Assembly (NCBI GenBank): GCA_030037105.1
Contig: JASHRY010000071.1
Span: 1 to 25,967 of the forward strand
Direction: 5' to 3'
DNA length: 25,967 nt
Source of the DNA: Xanthobacteraceae bacterium
GTDB lineage: Bacteria > Pseudomonadota > Alphaproteobacteria > Rhizobiales > Xanthobacteraceae
The notes under the pieces were generated by a model. That model searched no databases, was not told the DNA's origin, and saw nothing but the letters and a program-made list of their open reading frames with translations. Shown in pieces: positions 15,463 to 23,387 of the stretch. A program made the position numbers and the translations under genes. Every line of letters starts with the position of its first letter. Within the stretch, counting starts at the first letter, position 1.

Positions 15463-16539
15463 TTGCGTCCGCAGGTCTTCCGAACACGCATAAGCGAGCT
15501 GTTCGGCATCAGACATCCCATCCTTTGCGGCGGACTCTTTCTGCTCGCCGACGCGCGCTATGTCGCGGCGGCCGTCAATGCCGGCTGCATGGGATTTATC
15601 ACCGCGCTCTCTTTCGCCGACGATCCTGAGGCCTTCCGCGACGAACTCCGCAAGTGCCGCGCGCTGACGAACGGCAAGCCGTTCGGCGTCAGCATTGCCT
15701 TTTCACCGCGTCCCGGCGTCGACGAGCGGCTTGCGCCTTTTGTTGAGATCGTCATCGAGGAGGGCGTGAGATTCGTCGAGACTTCGGGCGGCAACCCGTC
15801 GCGCTTCCTGCCGGTGTTTAAGGAGGCGGGCTGTATCGTCATCCATAAGGTGCCGGCCGTACGCTACGCGCTGAGCGCGCAGCGAATGGGCGTCGATGCG
15901 TTGACCGTGGTCGGCGGCGAGGCGGGAGGCCATCCGGGCGTCTACATGGTCGGCAACATGGTGCAGGCCGCGCTTGCGGGGGACGCCATCGAGCTCCCTC
16001 TTGCGATCGGCGGTGGCATGGGAACCGGCCGTCACCTCGTGACCGCGTTGGCGATGGGCGCTGACGCCATGCTGGTCGGTTCGCGCATGCTCGCGGCGGC
16101 GGAAATTTGGGCCGCCGCTGCCTACAAGGAACGAATCGTCGCGGCGACCGAACTCGACAACCGCGTCGTGATGAAAATCTTCCGCGACAATCACCGCGTT
16201 CTCGACAACGAGGCGGCCCGGGCGGTCGAGGAACTCGAAAGGCGCGGAGTGACCGACTTTGAAGCCTACCGCGCGCTCGTCAGCGGCAGCGCCACGCGCC
16301 GCGCCTACGAGACCGGCGACTTGTCGAAGGGCATGATCGATCTCGGCCCGGCGGCCGTCTTCGCGCGCGAGATCACGCCGCTCGAGGCGATCGTCGACCA
16401 GTTGATCGACGAGGCCGTGCAAGCGAAAGCCCGCATCGAGGCGAAAAGCGTCCAATCACGAACGAGCTCGGTAAAGTCACGGCCTTTGCGCGGACGCTGG
16501 GGCATCCCGACAGGCGGCCGAAAGACGCCGCCACCCTGA
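15463..16539 (+). CDS. Nitronate monooxygenase-family FMN oxidoreductase (IpdC/2-nitropropane dioxygenase-like)
   Basis: TIM-barrel flavoprotein of 358 residues with TTG start and GGAAGGGGA upstream. Family marks are TELFGI-like SELFGIRHPILCGG at 11-24, GGEAGGHPG (151-159, with the active-site His157) and the FMN phosphate site AIGGGMGTGRH (181-191). True nitronate oxidation is one option. The alternative is a role like IpdC of mycobacterial steroid-ring degradation, which is in this family and is encoded beside ipdAB, as here. The last 25-30 residues are arginine-, serine- and proline-rich and are read out of frame through a NUDIX gene remnant, so the native stop seems lost and the tail is probably not functional. 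Confidence 0.88.
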   Translation: MRPQVFRTRISELFGIRHPILCGGLFLLADARYVAAAVNAGCMGFITALSFADDPEAFRDELRKCRALTNGKPFGVSIAFSPRPGVDERLAPFVEIVIEEGVRFVETSGGNPSRFLPVFKEAGCIVIHKVPAVRYALSAQRMGVDALTVVGGEAGGHPGVYMVGNMVQAALAGDAIELPLAIGGGMGTGRHLVTALAMGADAMLVGSRMLAAAEIWAAAAYKERIVAATELDNRVVMKIFRDNHRVLDNEAARAVEELERRGVTDFEAYRALVSGSATRRAYETGDLSKGMIDLGPAAVFAREITPLEAIVDQLIDEAVQAKARIEAKSVQSRTSSVKSRPLRGRWGIPTGGRKTPPP

Positions 16540-16568
16540 TCATCGTCGACCGGGCTGGCAACACGCCA
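16455..16568 (+). pseudogene. N-terminal remnant of a NUDIX hydrolase
   Basis: The frame starting at 16455 reads about 38 residues including RTLGHPDRRPKDAATLIIVD and RAGNTP, the typical beginning of a NUDIX hydrolase before its Nudix box. The first codon is ATC where ATG would be expected, and the similarity ends at 16568 with no Nudix box. It overlaps the 3' end of the flavoenzyme gene in another frame. This is best explained as a deletion scar. The identification rests on a short stretch. Confidence 0.55.
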
Positions 16569-16911
16569 ACTGCTCAGGCGATTTGCATCAGAAAGTGCGA
16601 ACGTTCAACCTCAAGCGGGAGTGAACCTGGCATACGCGCCCGCTCTCTCCGCTCGATCCATTCATTATAAGATTCATTCGAGCAGGGATAATTTTATTCA
16701 ACGTCGCTTTGGCCACTCGTCGAGTGCTAGGATTGCCGATGATGCTGCGGCTCCAGCCCAAGAAACCAGATTCACGAATAACTTAGGGGTTGTCGTGAAG
16801 TTCTTGCCGTTCCCGCGGGTCGTACCGCGGTCAACGCGCCACAACTGAAGAAAGAGAGCACCGGCATAGCTCCAGCGGGGCAGGCGGCCGCAAGTCAATG
16901 GGGGGAACGCG
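16569..16911. other. Non-coding junction and presumed groEL promoter region
   Basis: No convincing gene here. The stretch 16660-16700 is AT-rich against the GC-rich surroundings and may hold a promoter, though no canonical -35/-10 pair is clear. GAGTGCTAG at 16722-16730 matches 8 of 9 bases of the right half of the CIRCE heat-shock element, but the left half is absent; only CACTC-GTC-GAGTG is palindromic. Two CCGCGG hexamers lie close together near 16817-16834. A GGGGGGAA ribosome binding site precedes groEL. Confidence 0.4.
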
Positions 16912-18549
16912 ATGGGTACCAAGGACTTCAAATTTTCCTTCGAGGGGCGCGAGAAAATGCTGCGCGGCATTGAGACCCTCGCCGGCGCCGTTGGCGTCAC
17001 ACTCGGCCCCCGGGGGCGCAATGTCGCGCTGGAGAAGTCCTTCGGCCCGCGTATCACCAAGGACGGCGTCACCGTCGCCAATGAGATTGACCTCGATGAC
17101 CGGTTCGAGAACATGGGCGCCCAGCTGGTAAAAATGGCCGCGTCAAGAACGTCCTATTTAGCCGGCGACGGTACGACGACCGCGACCGTGCTGGCGCACG
17201 CCATCGTCAAGGAGGGAACGAAGGCGGTGGCAGCCGGCATGAATCCGATGGATCTCAAGCGCGGCATCGATGCCGCGGTCGATGCGGTCATTGCCGAGCT
17301 CAAGCGACGCTCCAAGAAGGTCACCTCGAGTGAGGAAATCAGCCAGATTGGCATGATCTCGGCCAACGGCGACGCCGAGATCGGGCGATTGATCGCCAAT
17401 GCCATGAAACAGGTTGGCGGTGACGGGGTGATCACGGTCGAGCAGGCACAGTCGCTGAAGACCGAGCTCGAGGTCGTCGAGGGCATGCAATTCGACCGGG
17501 GTTACATCTCGCCCTATTTCGTGACCAATACCGACAAGATGCGGGTCGAGCTGGAAGACCCCTATGTGATGATGTGCGAAAAGAAGCTGACCGCCTTTCA
17601 GCAATTGCTGCCGGTACTGGAGGCGGTCTTGCGGTCGGGCAAGCCGCTGCTCGTTATTGCCGAAGACGTTGAGGGCGAAGCGCTGGCAACGCTGGTCGTC
17701 AACCGGATGCGCGGCGGCATGCGGATCGCTGCTGTCAAGGCGCCCGGCTTTGGCGATCAGCGCAAGCCGCTGTTGGAGGATATCGCGACCCTCACCGGCG
17801 GGACCCTGATTTCCGACGACATCGGTACCAAGCTTGAACAGGTTGCGCTCGCAAATCTCGGCCGCGCCAAGAAGGTCGTCATCGATAAGGAGAACACCAC
17901 CATCATCAGCGGTGCCGGCGCCAAGGCCGCGATCAAAGAACGCATCGATCAGATCAAGCTGCAAATTGCTGACACCGCCTCCGACTATGAGCTGGAGCGG
18001 TTGCGCGAGCGGCTTGCCAAGCTCGCCAGCGGCGTCGCCGTGATCTGGGCCGGCGGCGCGACCGAAGTCGAAGCGCGCGAGCGCAAGGATCGCGTCGACG
18101 ACGCAATCCACGCGGTGCGCGCCGCGACCGCCGAAGGCATTCTGCCCGGCGGCGGCGTCGCCCTGTTGCGGGCGACGAAGATTCTCAACAAGCTCAAGGG
18201 GGCGAATGAGGATCAAGATTACGGTGTCGAGATCGTCAGAAAGTCGCTGAGCTGGCCGGCGCGCCAAATCGTGACCAATGCCGGCAAGGATGGCTCCGTC
18301 GTGATCGGCAAGATTCTGGACAATGAAACCTATGCGTACGGCTTCGACGCGCAAAGCGGCGAATTCGGCAATCTGCTGACCAAGGGTGTTATCGACCCAA
18401 CGAAGGTGGTTTGCACCGCCTTGAAAGGTGCGGCGTCGATCGCGGGATTGTTGATCACGACCGAGGCGATGGTCGCCGAGCTGCCGAAGCCCGAACTGCA
18501 TCCGGAGGGTCATCCCCACCCGGCCCATGGAGGCGACATCGACTTCTAA
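16912..18549 (+). CDS. groEL: Divergent GroEL (60-kDa chaperonin) paralogue
   Basis: Group I chaperonin of 545 residues, full length. Nucleotide-binding motifs are kept: [18 protein letters not shown] (ATPase aspartate), [13 protein letters not shown] and the C-terminal [12 protein letters not shown] with the second ATPase aspartate. Deviations are a one-residue deletion before [14 protein letters not shown] where most GroELs have SKxNDxAGD, and the C-terminus. The usual GGM-repeat tail is replaced by a short His/Pro-rich end ([12 protein letters not shown]). No groES is adjacent. It probably is an accessory copy with specialised clients or regulation. It precedes soxY by 127 nt on the same strand, so read-through into the sulfur genes is possible. 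Confidence 0.93.
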   Translation: MGTKDFKFSFEGREKMLRGIETLAGAVGVTLGPRGRNVALEKSFGPRITKDGVTVANEIDLDDRFENMGAQLVKMAASRTSYLAGDGTTTATVLAHAIVKEGTKAVAAGMNPMDLKRGIDAAVDAVIAELKRRSKKVTSSEEISQIGMISANGDAEIGRLIANAMKQVGGDGVITVEQAQSLKTELEVVEGMQFDRGYISPYFVTNTDKMRVELEDPYVMMCEKKLTAFQQLLPVLEAVLRSGKPLLVIAEDVEGEALATLVVNRMRGGMRIAAVKAPGFGDQRKPLLEDIATLTGGTLISDDIGTKLEQVALANLGRAKKVVIDKENTTIISGAGAKAAIKERIDQIKLQIADTASDYELERLRERLAKLASGVAVIWAGGATEVEARERKDRVDDAIHAVRAATAEGILPGGGVALLRATKILNKLKGANEDQDYGVEIVRKSLSWPARQIVTNAGKDGSVVIGKILDNETYAYGFDAQSGEFGNLLTKGVIDPTKVVCTALKGAASIAGLLITTEAMVAELPKPELHPEGHPHPAHGGDIDF

Positions 18550-18676
18550 GCTGCCGGCGAGGCTCTGCTTGCCGCCGGAAGCAGTGCGAGCGACAAACCT
18601 CTTTGACTTCACGGCGATTCAAGGATGAGCCATTGATATTTCTAGGTTTAATAGCATCAACAGAGAGAGAGGCGCC

Positions 18677-19156
18677 ATGCCCGAGGAGAGCTCGGCAAAG
18701 ATGCTGACGCGGCGCGAATTATTCTGGACGGGCACCGCCGGATTGGCGAGCGCGATCCTGGTCTCGCCGGCGAATGCGGGCGACGATGCCGTCGGCGCCG
18801 ACGATGCCGTAGCGCTGATCAAGCGCCTGACCGGGAAGACGCCCACGGAATCAGACCGGCTTCACTTGGTGATGCCGCGAACTTTTCCGAACGGCTACAC
18901 CGTGCCGCTCAGCCTCGAAATCGACAGCCCGATGACCGAAAGCGACCATGTGCGCCATATCCGCGTGGTGGCGCCGCTTAATCCGCTCATCGAAGTTGCC
19001 ACCTTCCACTTTGTACCGCAGCGCAGCCAACCCCGCATATCGACCAGGATCCGGCTCGCCAAGCCGCAAAATGTCGTCGCGGTTGCCGAGATGAGCGACG
19101 GCAGCTTGTTGATGGCCAAAACCTGGGTCGACGTCGCCACGAACGGCTGCGCCTAG
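18677..19156 (+). CDS. soxY: SoxY, sulfur-carrier subunit of the Sox system
   Basis: Periplasmic sulfur carrier of 159 residues that with SoxZ holds sulfur intermediates on a C-terminal cysteine. A twin-arginine-like signal (LTRRELFWTG at 10-19, then a hydrophobic stretch and PANA-G near 34) indicates export, probably folded via Tat. The C-terminal end VDVATNGCA keeps the carrier Cys158 but differs from the usual GGCGG swinging arm, ending one residue after the cysteine. GAGAGAGAGG lies upstream of the ATG. soxZ follows after 22 nt. soxXA, soxB and soxCD are not in the window, so the unit may serve sulfide rather than full thiosulfate oxidation. Confidence 0.88.
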   Translation: MPEESSAKMLTRRELFWTGTAGLASAILVSPANAGDDAVGADDAVALIKRLTGKTPTESDRLHLVMPRTFPNGYTVPLSLEIDSPMTESDHVRHIRVVAPLNPLIEVATFHFVPQRSQPRISTRIRLAKPQNVVAVAEMSDGSLLMAKTWVDVATNGCA

Positions 19157-19178
19157 ACTTACTTGAGTGAGGCAGAAC

Positions 19179-19505
19179 ATGGTCGAACCGATGCCACGCG
19201 TGCAAGTACCGGAAACTGCGACGAAGGGTGATATCTTTCAGGTCAAAGCTCTGATTAGCCATCAGATGGAGACCGGGCTGCGCCGCGACAGCGAAGGCAA
19301 GATCATTCCGCGCAAGATCATCAACAAGTTCACCTGCCGCTACAATGACGTCGAAGTTTTCGTTGTCGATATGCACGAGGCCGTTGCGGCCAATCCCTAT
19401 TTCGAGTTCTATCTGCGCGCGACGGAGAGCGGGCGGCTCCAATTCATTTGGCAAGAGGATGGCGGCGCCGTCTATTCATTGGCGTCCCATCTGTCAGTCG
19501 CTTGA
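19179..19505 (+). CDS. soxZ: SoxZ, sulfur-oxidation carrier subunit
   Basis: Immunoglobulin-like partner of SoxY, 108 residues from the ATG at 19179 (an in-frame GTG at 19167 is less likely because GTGAGG then serves as ribosome binding site). The motif VKALISHQMETGLRRDSEGK followed by IPRKIINKFTCRYND is diagnostic for SoxZ. NPYFEFYLRATESG and a C-terminal LQFIWQEDGG complete it. No signal peptide is present, as expected since SoxZ is exported with SoxY. It ends 2 nt before the cytochrome start. Confidence 0.9.
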   Translation: MVEPMPRVQVPETATKGDIFQVKALISHQMETGLRRDSEGKIIPRKIINKFTCRYNDVEVFVVDMHEAVAANPYFEFYLRATESGRLQFIWQEDGGAVYSLASHLSVA

Positions 19506-19507
19506 CG

Positions 19508-19927
19508 ATGGCGCCGCCGGTCACGTCTGTTGTGCCGCTTGCCCCCGGGAGCGAGGGTCGCGCGGCCGCACAATGCCGCCGGGTTGCGAGCGCGCGCCGC
19601 TTGCGCCGAATCATCGCCGTCTCAATTGCGGCGGGCTTGGCGGTCCTGTTCGTCGAACGCGCCATGGCGGCAGGCAATAAGCGAGGCGCTCAGCTCGCCG
19701 CAATGTGCGCGTCATGCCATCGCCTCGACGGCCGCGGCAAGGCCATTCCGTCGATCGTTGGAATGGACAAGGCGAGCCTGGCCGCGGCCATGGCGGGGTT
19801 CAAGTCGGGGACGCGTTCGAGCCACAGCCAGATCATGCACGCAGTTGCGCTTTCGCTCACCGACGGTGAGATCGCGACGCTCGCGGAATATTTCGCCGCC
19901 CTGCCAAAGGAGACAAAGCGGCCATGA
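19508..19927 (+). CDS. fccA: Monohaem cytochrome c subunit of flavocytochrome c sulfide dehydrogenase (FccA-like)
   Basis: Periplasmic c-type cytochrome of 139 residues, taking electrons from the flavoprotein encoded next. The start at 19508 lies 2 nt after soxZ; an earlier frame start would overlap soxZ. An arginine-rich region leads into a hydrophobic signal/anchor at about 34-50. The single haem site CASCH is at 67-71, and a methionine near 108 (SQIMHAVA) is a candidate axial ligand. The C-terminal DGEIATLAEYFAALP is the usual class I cytochrome helix. The fccB start overlaps its stop by ATGA. The long N-terminus before the hydrophobic region is unusual, so the start is uncertain. Confidence 0.82.
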   Translation: MAPPVTSVVPLAPGSEGRAAAQCRRVASARRLRRIIAVSIAAGLAVLFVERAMAAGNKRGAQLAAMCASCHRLDGRGKAIPSIVGMDKASLAAAMAGFKSGTRSSHSQIMHAVALSLTDGEIATLAEYFAALPKETKRP

Positions 19928-21189
19928 CCTGGACACGGCGCAAGTTCGGCCGTCTTGCGGGGGCGGGCTGCCTCACGGCGCTCGGCATCCGGGCGGCAAG
20001 AAGCCAAACAAAAGCGCGGGTTGTTGTGATCGGCGGCGGCATCGGCGGCGCGACGGCCGCCAAGTACTTGGCCCTCAGCGACCCCAAACTCGATGTGGCG
20101 TTGATCGAGCCAAAGCGGCAATACACCACCTGCTTCTTCAGCAACCTTTATCTCGCCGGTCTTCGTTCCTTCGAATCGCTGACCCACGACTATCAGGCGC
20201 TGACGCAGCGATACGGCATCAAAATCTTCCACGACACGGTGACGGCAGTCGATCCGGTGCGGAAAATAGTGACGCTCGAAAGCGGGACGAAGCTTACTTA
20301 CGACCGTGCCGTCGTCGCCCCGGGTATTGCCTTCAGATATGGCGCCATCGCCGGCTATGACGAAGCCGCGACGCAGACTATGCCGCACGCCTGGAATGCC
20401 GGCCCGCAAACCAAGCTGCTGCGACAGCAACTCGAAAGCATGGAGGACGGCGGTGTCTTCGTCATCGTCGCCCCCCCGGACCCGTTTCGCTGCCCGCCCG
20501 GTCCCTACGAGCGCGCCTGCCTGGTCGCCTACTACTTCAAACAATTCAAGCCGCGGTCGAAGATTCTGATCCTCGACGCGAAGGATACCTTCTTCGAACA
20601 GGATTTGTTCCAGGACGGTTGGAATCGCCATTATCCCGGATTGATCGAGTGGCTGCCGGGCCAATTTACCGGCGGGATCAAATCGATTGATGTGAAAACC
20701 CGATCGATCAAGACGGCAGGCGACACCTTCAAAGCAAGCGTTGCCAACGTCATCCCGCCGCAAATGGCGGGCGAGCTGGCGCAGCGCATCGGCTTGGCGG
20801 ATCAATCGGGCTGGTGTCCGATCGATCCGGTGACGTTCGAGTCGAAGCTGCAGCCCGGCATCCACGTCGTCGGCGATGCGGCCAGCGCCGGCGACATGCC
20901 GAAATCAGCCTTTGCCACCAACAGCCAGGCCAAGGCCTGCGCCTTCGCGATCGCGGCGGCTTTGACCGCATCCGGACAGCCGCCGCTGCACTTGTTCAAC
21001 ACCTGTTTCACGCTTCTTGCGCCCAACGACGCAGTGACCGACGCCATCAGCTTCAAACCCGCGGCGGGCACGATCAAGATCAACGACATCTTCATCAGTC
21101 CGGTGGGCGAAAGCGACGAGGCGCGACGGGATACGGCGCACGAAGCGGATGGCTGGTACGCGGCATTCACCCAGGACGTATTCGGTTGA
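19924..21189 (+). CDS. fccB: Flavocytochrome c sulfide dehydrogenase, flavoprotein subunit
   Basis: FAD enzyme of 421 residues that oxidises sulfide to sulfur in the periplasm and passes electrons to the cytochrome subunit. A Tat signal (TRRKFGRLAGAG at 4-15) is followed by the dinucleotide fold VVVIGGGIGGATAAKYL at 33-49. Cys70 in YTTCFFSN corresponds to the cysteine that binds FAD covalently in FccB. The two redox cysteines appear as FRCPPGPYER and FNTCFTLL, matching the disulfide of the Allochromatium enzyme. HVVGDAA near residue 317 is the second FAD-binding motif. It ends 11 nt from the convergent copper ATPase gene. Confidence 0.92.
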   Translation: MTWTRRKFGRLAGAGCLTALGIRAARSQTKARVVVIGGGIGGATAAKYLALSDPKLDVALIEPKRQYTTCFFSNLYLAGLRSFESLTHDYQALTQRYGIKIFHDTVTAVDPVRKIVTLESGTKLTYDRAVVAPGIAFRYGAIAGYDEAATQTMPHAWNAGPQTKLLRQQLESMEDGGVFVIVAPPDPFRCPPGPYERACLVAYYFKQFKPRSKILILDAKDTFFEQDLFQDGWNRHYPGLIEWLPGQFTGGIKSIDVKTRSIKTAGDTFKASVANVIPPQMAGELAQRIGLADQSGWCPIDPVTFESKLQPGIHVVGDAASAGDMPKSAFATNSQAKACAFAIAAALTASGQPPLHLFNTCFTLLAPNDAVTDAISFKPAAGTIKINDIFISPVGESDEARRDTAHEADGWYAAFTQDVFG

Positions 21190-21192
21190 TCG

Positions 21193-21208
21193 GCGGGCAG
21201 TCACCCGC
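21193..21208. terminator. Short hairpin between convergent fccB and ATPase genes
   Basis: GCGGG and CCCGC pair around a 6-nt loop in the 11-nt gap and the ATPase stop codon. There is no T tract on either strand. It could act as a weak bidirectional block but may be chance. Confidence 0.2.
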
Positions 21209-23387
21209 GTTTGATCGCGGCGCCGAGCGCGGCGGCCGGAACGCCAAATCCGCCGCCGCCTGCGTTTCCCGCGCCCGACGGCCGCTCCGGAACGTGCGCC
21301 GCAGCGGGTTCCGGCAGCCGCTCCAGCCACAGTGAATTGAGCACTACGAGAAAGCTAGATCCGGCCATGACGGCGGCCGCCACGATGGGTTGCAGAAGCC
21401 CGAGCGACGCCAGTGTCAGCGCCACCAAGTTGTAGCCGAAGGCCCACATCAGGTTGGTGAGAACTTTCGCGCGAATCGCGCGGGCAACGTCGACCACCCA
21501 TGGCAGCATGTACAAACCGCCCGGCGGCAATACGATTGCCGCGGTTTCGCGCGCCAGATCCGTCGCCGAGCCGACTGCAATCCCGACATCGGCGTCGGCC
21601 AGGACAAGGCCGTCGTTGAGACCATCGCCGATCATTGCAACGGCGCCATATCCAGCGCGCTGACGCTGCAGGGCGGCGCGCTTGGCTTCCGGGGTCAATG
21701 CCGCTTGTACGTCGTCGATGCCGGCCGCCCCGGCGACGCGTTGGGCGGCGCTTTCGAGATCGCCGGTGAGCAGGATCACGTGCAGTCTGCGGTCGCGCAG
21801 CGCGTGGATTGTCGCCCGCGCCTCGGGGAGCACCGAATCATCGAGCGACAGCACGCCGCGAACGCTCTCGCCCCAGCCGACATAGATCACCGAATAGCCG
21901 CTCGCCTCCAGCGACCGGCCGCGTTCGCGGAGAGCGGCGGAAGCCTGCCATCCCAAGTCATTCATCAAGGCGGCGTTGCCCAATGCCACGGGCTTTCCGT
22001 CGCAGGTTCCCCGAATGCCACGGCCCGGCGCGACGCGAACGTCACGCGTCACCATTGGCTCTATGCCGCGCATCGCGGCGGCAGCGCCGACGGCGCGGGC
22101 CAAGCTATGCTCGGAATGGCGTTCCAATCCCGCGGCCCACGCCAGCACCTCGTCCGCGTCGACTCCGTCGCTTTCGACGCCAATGACACGCGCTTTGCCC
22201 GTCGTGAGCGTGCCCGTCTTGTCGAATGCGAGCAATCGCGTACGCGCCAAGATCTCGAGCGCCGCCGGATCGCGGACCAGACAGCCGTGCCGTGCCAACC
22301 GGCCGATGCCGAGCGAGGTTGCAAGCGGTGCGGCGAGGCCCACCGCACAGGGGCAGGCAACGACAAGAACCGATAATCCGATCAGCAACGCCCGATCGAA
22401 CGGCAGCGAGTTGGCCCAACAAAGCACCGTCAGCGCGCCGAGACCGAGAACGAAGGGCACCAACACGCCGACCACGCGGTCGGCGACGCGCTGGTTCGGG
22501 CTGCGCCGGCTGAGCGCCTCCCGAACCGATCGGCAAATCTGCGCCCAACGCGTTGCCGTTCCCGCACCGCTGCTTTGGATCAGCAGCGGACCGTCGCCAT
22601 TGATGCTGCCGGCGATCACCGGCGAACCGACACCTATTGCGATCAGGCGACTTTCGCCCGTAATCACCGCCTGGTCGGTATGGGATTCGCCCTCGATGAC
22701 GACGCCGTCGATCGGAATGCGCTCGCCCGGCCGCACCCGAACAAGCATGCCGGCCTCGACCTCGCGGATCGGGCGGCGAATCTCGTTCCCCTCGTGGACC
22801 ACGACGACACTTTCGCGCTCCGCAGCCAACAGCGGCTCCAGATCGCGCGCCGCTCGGGCTCGCCCGGCCGCCTCCAGCAACCGGCCCACCGTGAACAGCA
22901 TCAGCACCATGGTGGCGGTATCGAAATAGACGTGCGGGCGTCCCTCGATGACCGCGAAGACGGAATAGACGTAGGCGGCGCCGACGCCGATCACGATCAG
23001 CGTCGCCGAAGTCAGGCGGCCCTGCAGGCCGTTGAGCCAGGTCTCGTGCAGAAACGGTCCGCCGAGAATAATCATCGCCGGCGTGGCAAATATCCAAAGC
23101 AGGATGTCGACCCAGGGGATCAGCCTGGCATCGGGTCCGGTGAATGTGTCGGTATATAATAGGAGACTGAACAGCATGATATTCATGGAGAGAAAGCCGC
23201 CGATGCCGAGCCGGATCAGCAGCCAGGCCGCTTCCCACTCGTCGCTCTTCCCGCGCTTCACCTGGAAGGCGATGCAGCAGCCGTAGCAGCAGAAGGCGCA
23301 ATCCTCGCCGTTGACCGTGCGTCGCATCGACCGCGGGCCGACGGGCAGCAGGCAGTGGCTGCAAATCATATCAGCCGTCGCGTTCAC
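21201..23387 (-). CDS. Copper-transporting P1B-type ATPase, CcoI/FixI-like, without HMA domain
   Basis: Membrane ATPase of 728 residues likely exporting Cu(I) for cytochrome oxidase assembly. The N-terminus has a cysteine-rich binding domain (CSHC at 9-12, CAFCCYGCC at 30-38) typical of CcoI-type pumps, but no separate HMA domain (GMxCxxC) is seen. Phosphatase motif TGES is at 243-246, the metal site CPC at 345-347, phosphorylation site DKTGT at 389-393, SEHSLA at 425-430 and GDGLND at 587-592. The last two helices carry YN and MxxSS patterns of Cu(I) pumps. GDGLND is followed by GLVLADADVG instead of APAL. The GTG start overlaps the TauE/SafE-like gene by GTGA. Three cysteines near the loop may substitute for the missing HMA. 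Confidence 0.9.
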   Translation of the reverse strand: MNATADMICSHCLLPVGPRSMRRTVNGEDCAFCCYGCCIAFQVKRGKSDEWEAAWLLIRLGIGGFLSMNIMLFSLLLYTDTFTGPDARLIPWVDILLWIFATPAMIILGGPFLHETWLNGLQGRLTSATLIVIGVGAAYVYSVFAVIEGRPHVYFDTATMVLMLFTVGRLLEAAGRARAARDLEPLLAAERESVVVVHEGNEIRRPIREVEAGMLVRVRPGERIPIDGVVIEGESHTDQAVITGESRLIAIGVGSPVIAGSINGDGPLLIQSSGAGTATRWAQICRSVREALSRRSPNQRVADRVVGVLVPFVLGLGALTVLCWANSLPFDRALLIGLSVLVVACPCAVGLAAPLATSLGIGRLARHGCLVRDPAALEILARTRLLAFDKTGTLTTGKARVIGVESDGVDADEVLAWAAGLERHSEHSLARAVGAAAAMRGIEPMVTRDVRVAPGRGIRGTCDGKPVALGNAALMNDLGWQASAALRERGRSLEASGYSVIYVGWGESVRGVLSLDDSVLPEARATIHALRDRRLHVILLTGDLESAAQRVAGAAGIDDVQAALTPEAKRAALQRQRAGYGAVAMIGDGLNDGLVLADADVGIAVGSATDLARETAAIVLPPGGLYMLPWVVDVARAIRAKVLTNLMWAFGYNLVALTLASLGLLQPIVAAAVMAGSSFLVVLNSLWLERLPEPAAAHVPERPSGAGNAGGGGFGVPAAALGAAIKRG

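Noticed and set aside
16713..16730. Full CIRCE heat-shock element upstream of groEL
   Set aside because: Only the right half (GAGTGCTAG) is present; the left half TTAGCACTC at the required 9-bp spacing is missing.
16698..17114. Minus-strand ORF across the groEL 5' region
   Set aside because: Overlaps the conserved GroEL N-terminus and lacks any recognisable domain.
17158..18612. 484-residue minus-strand ORF opposite groEL
   Set aside because: Shadow ORF; GroEL motifs fix the coding strand.
21390..22376. Plus-strand ORFs inside the copper ATPase gene
   Set aside because: Arg/Ala-rich shadow frames opposite a full P-type ATPase.
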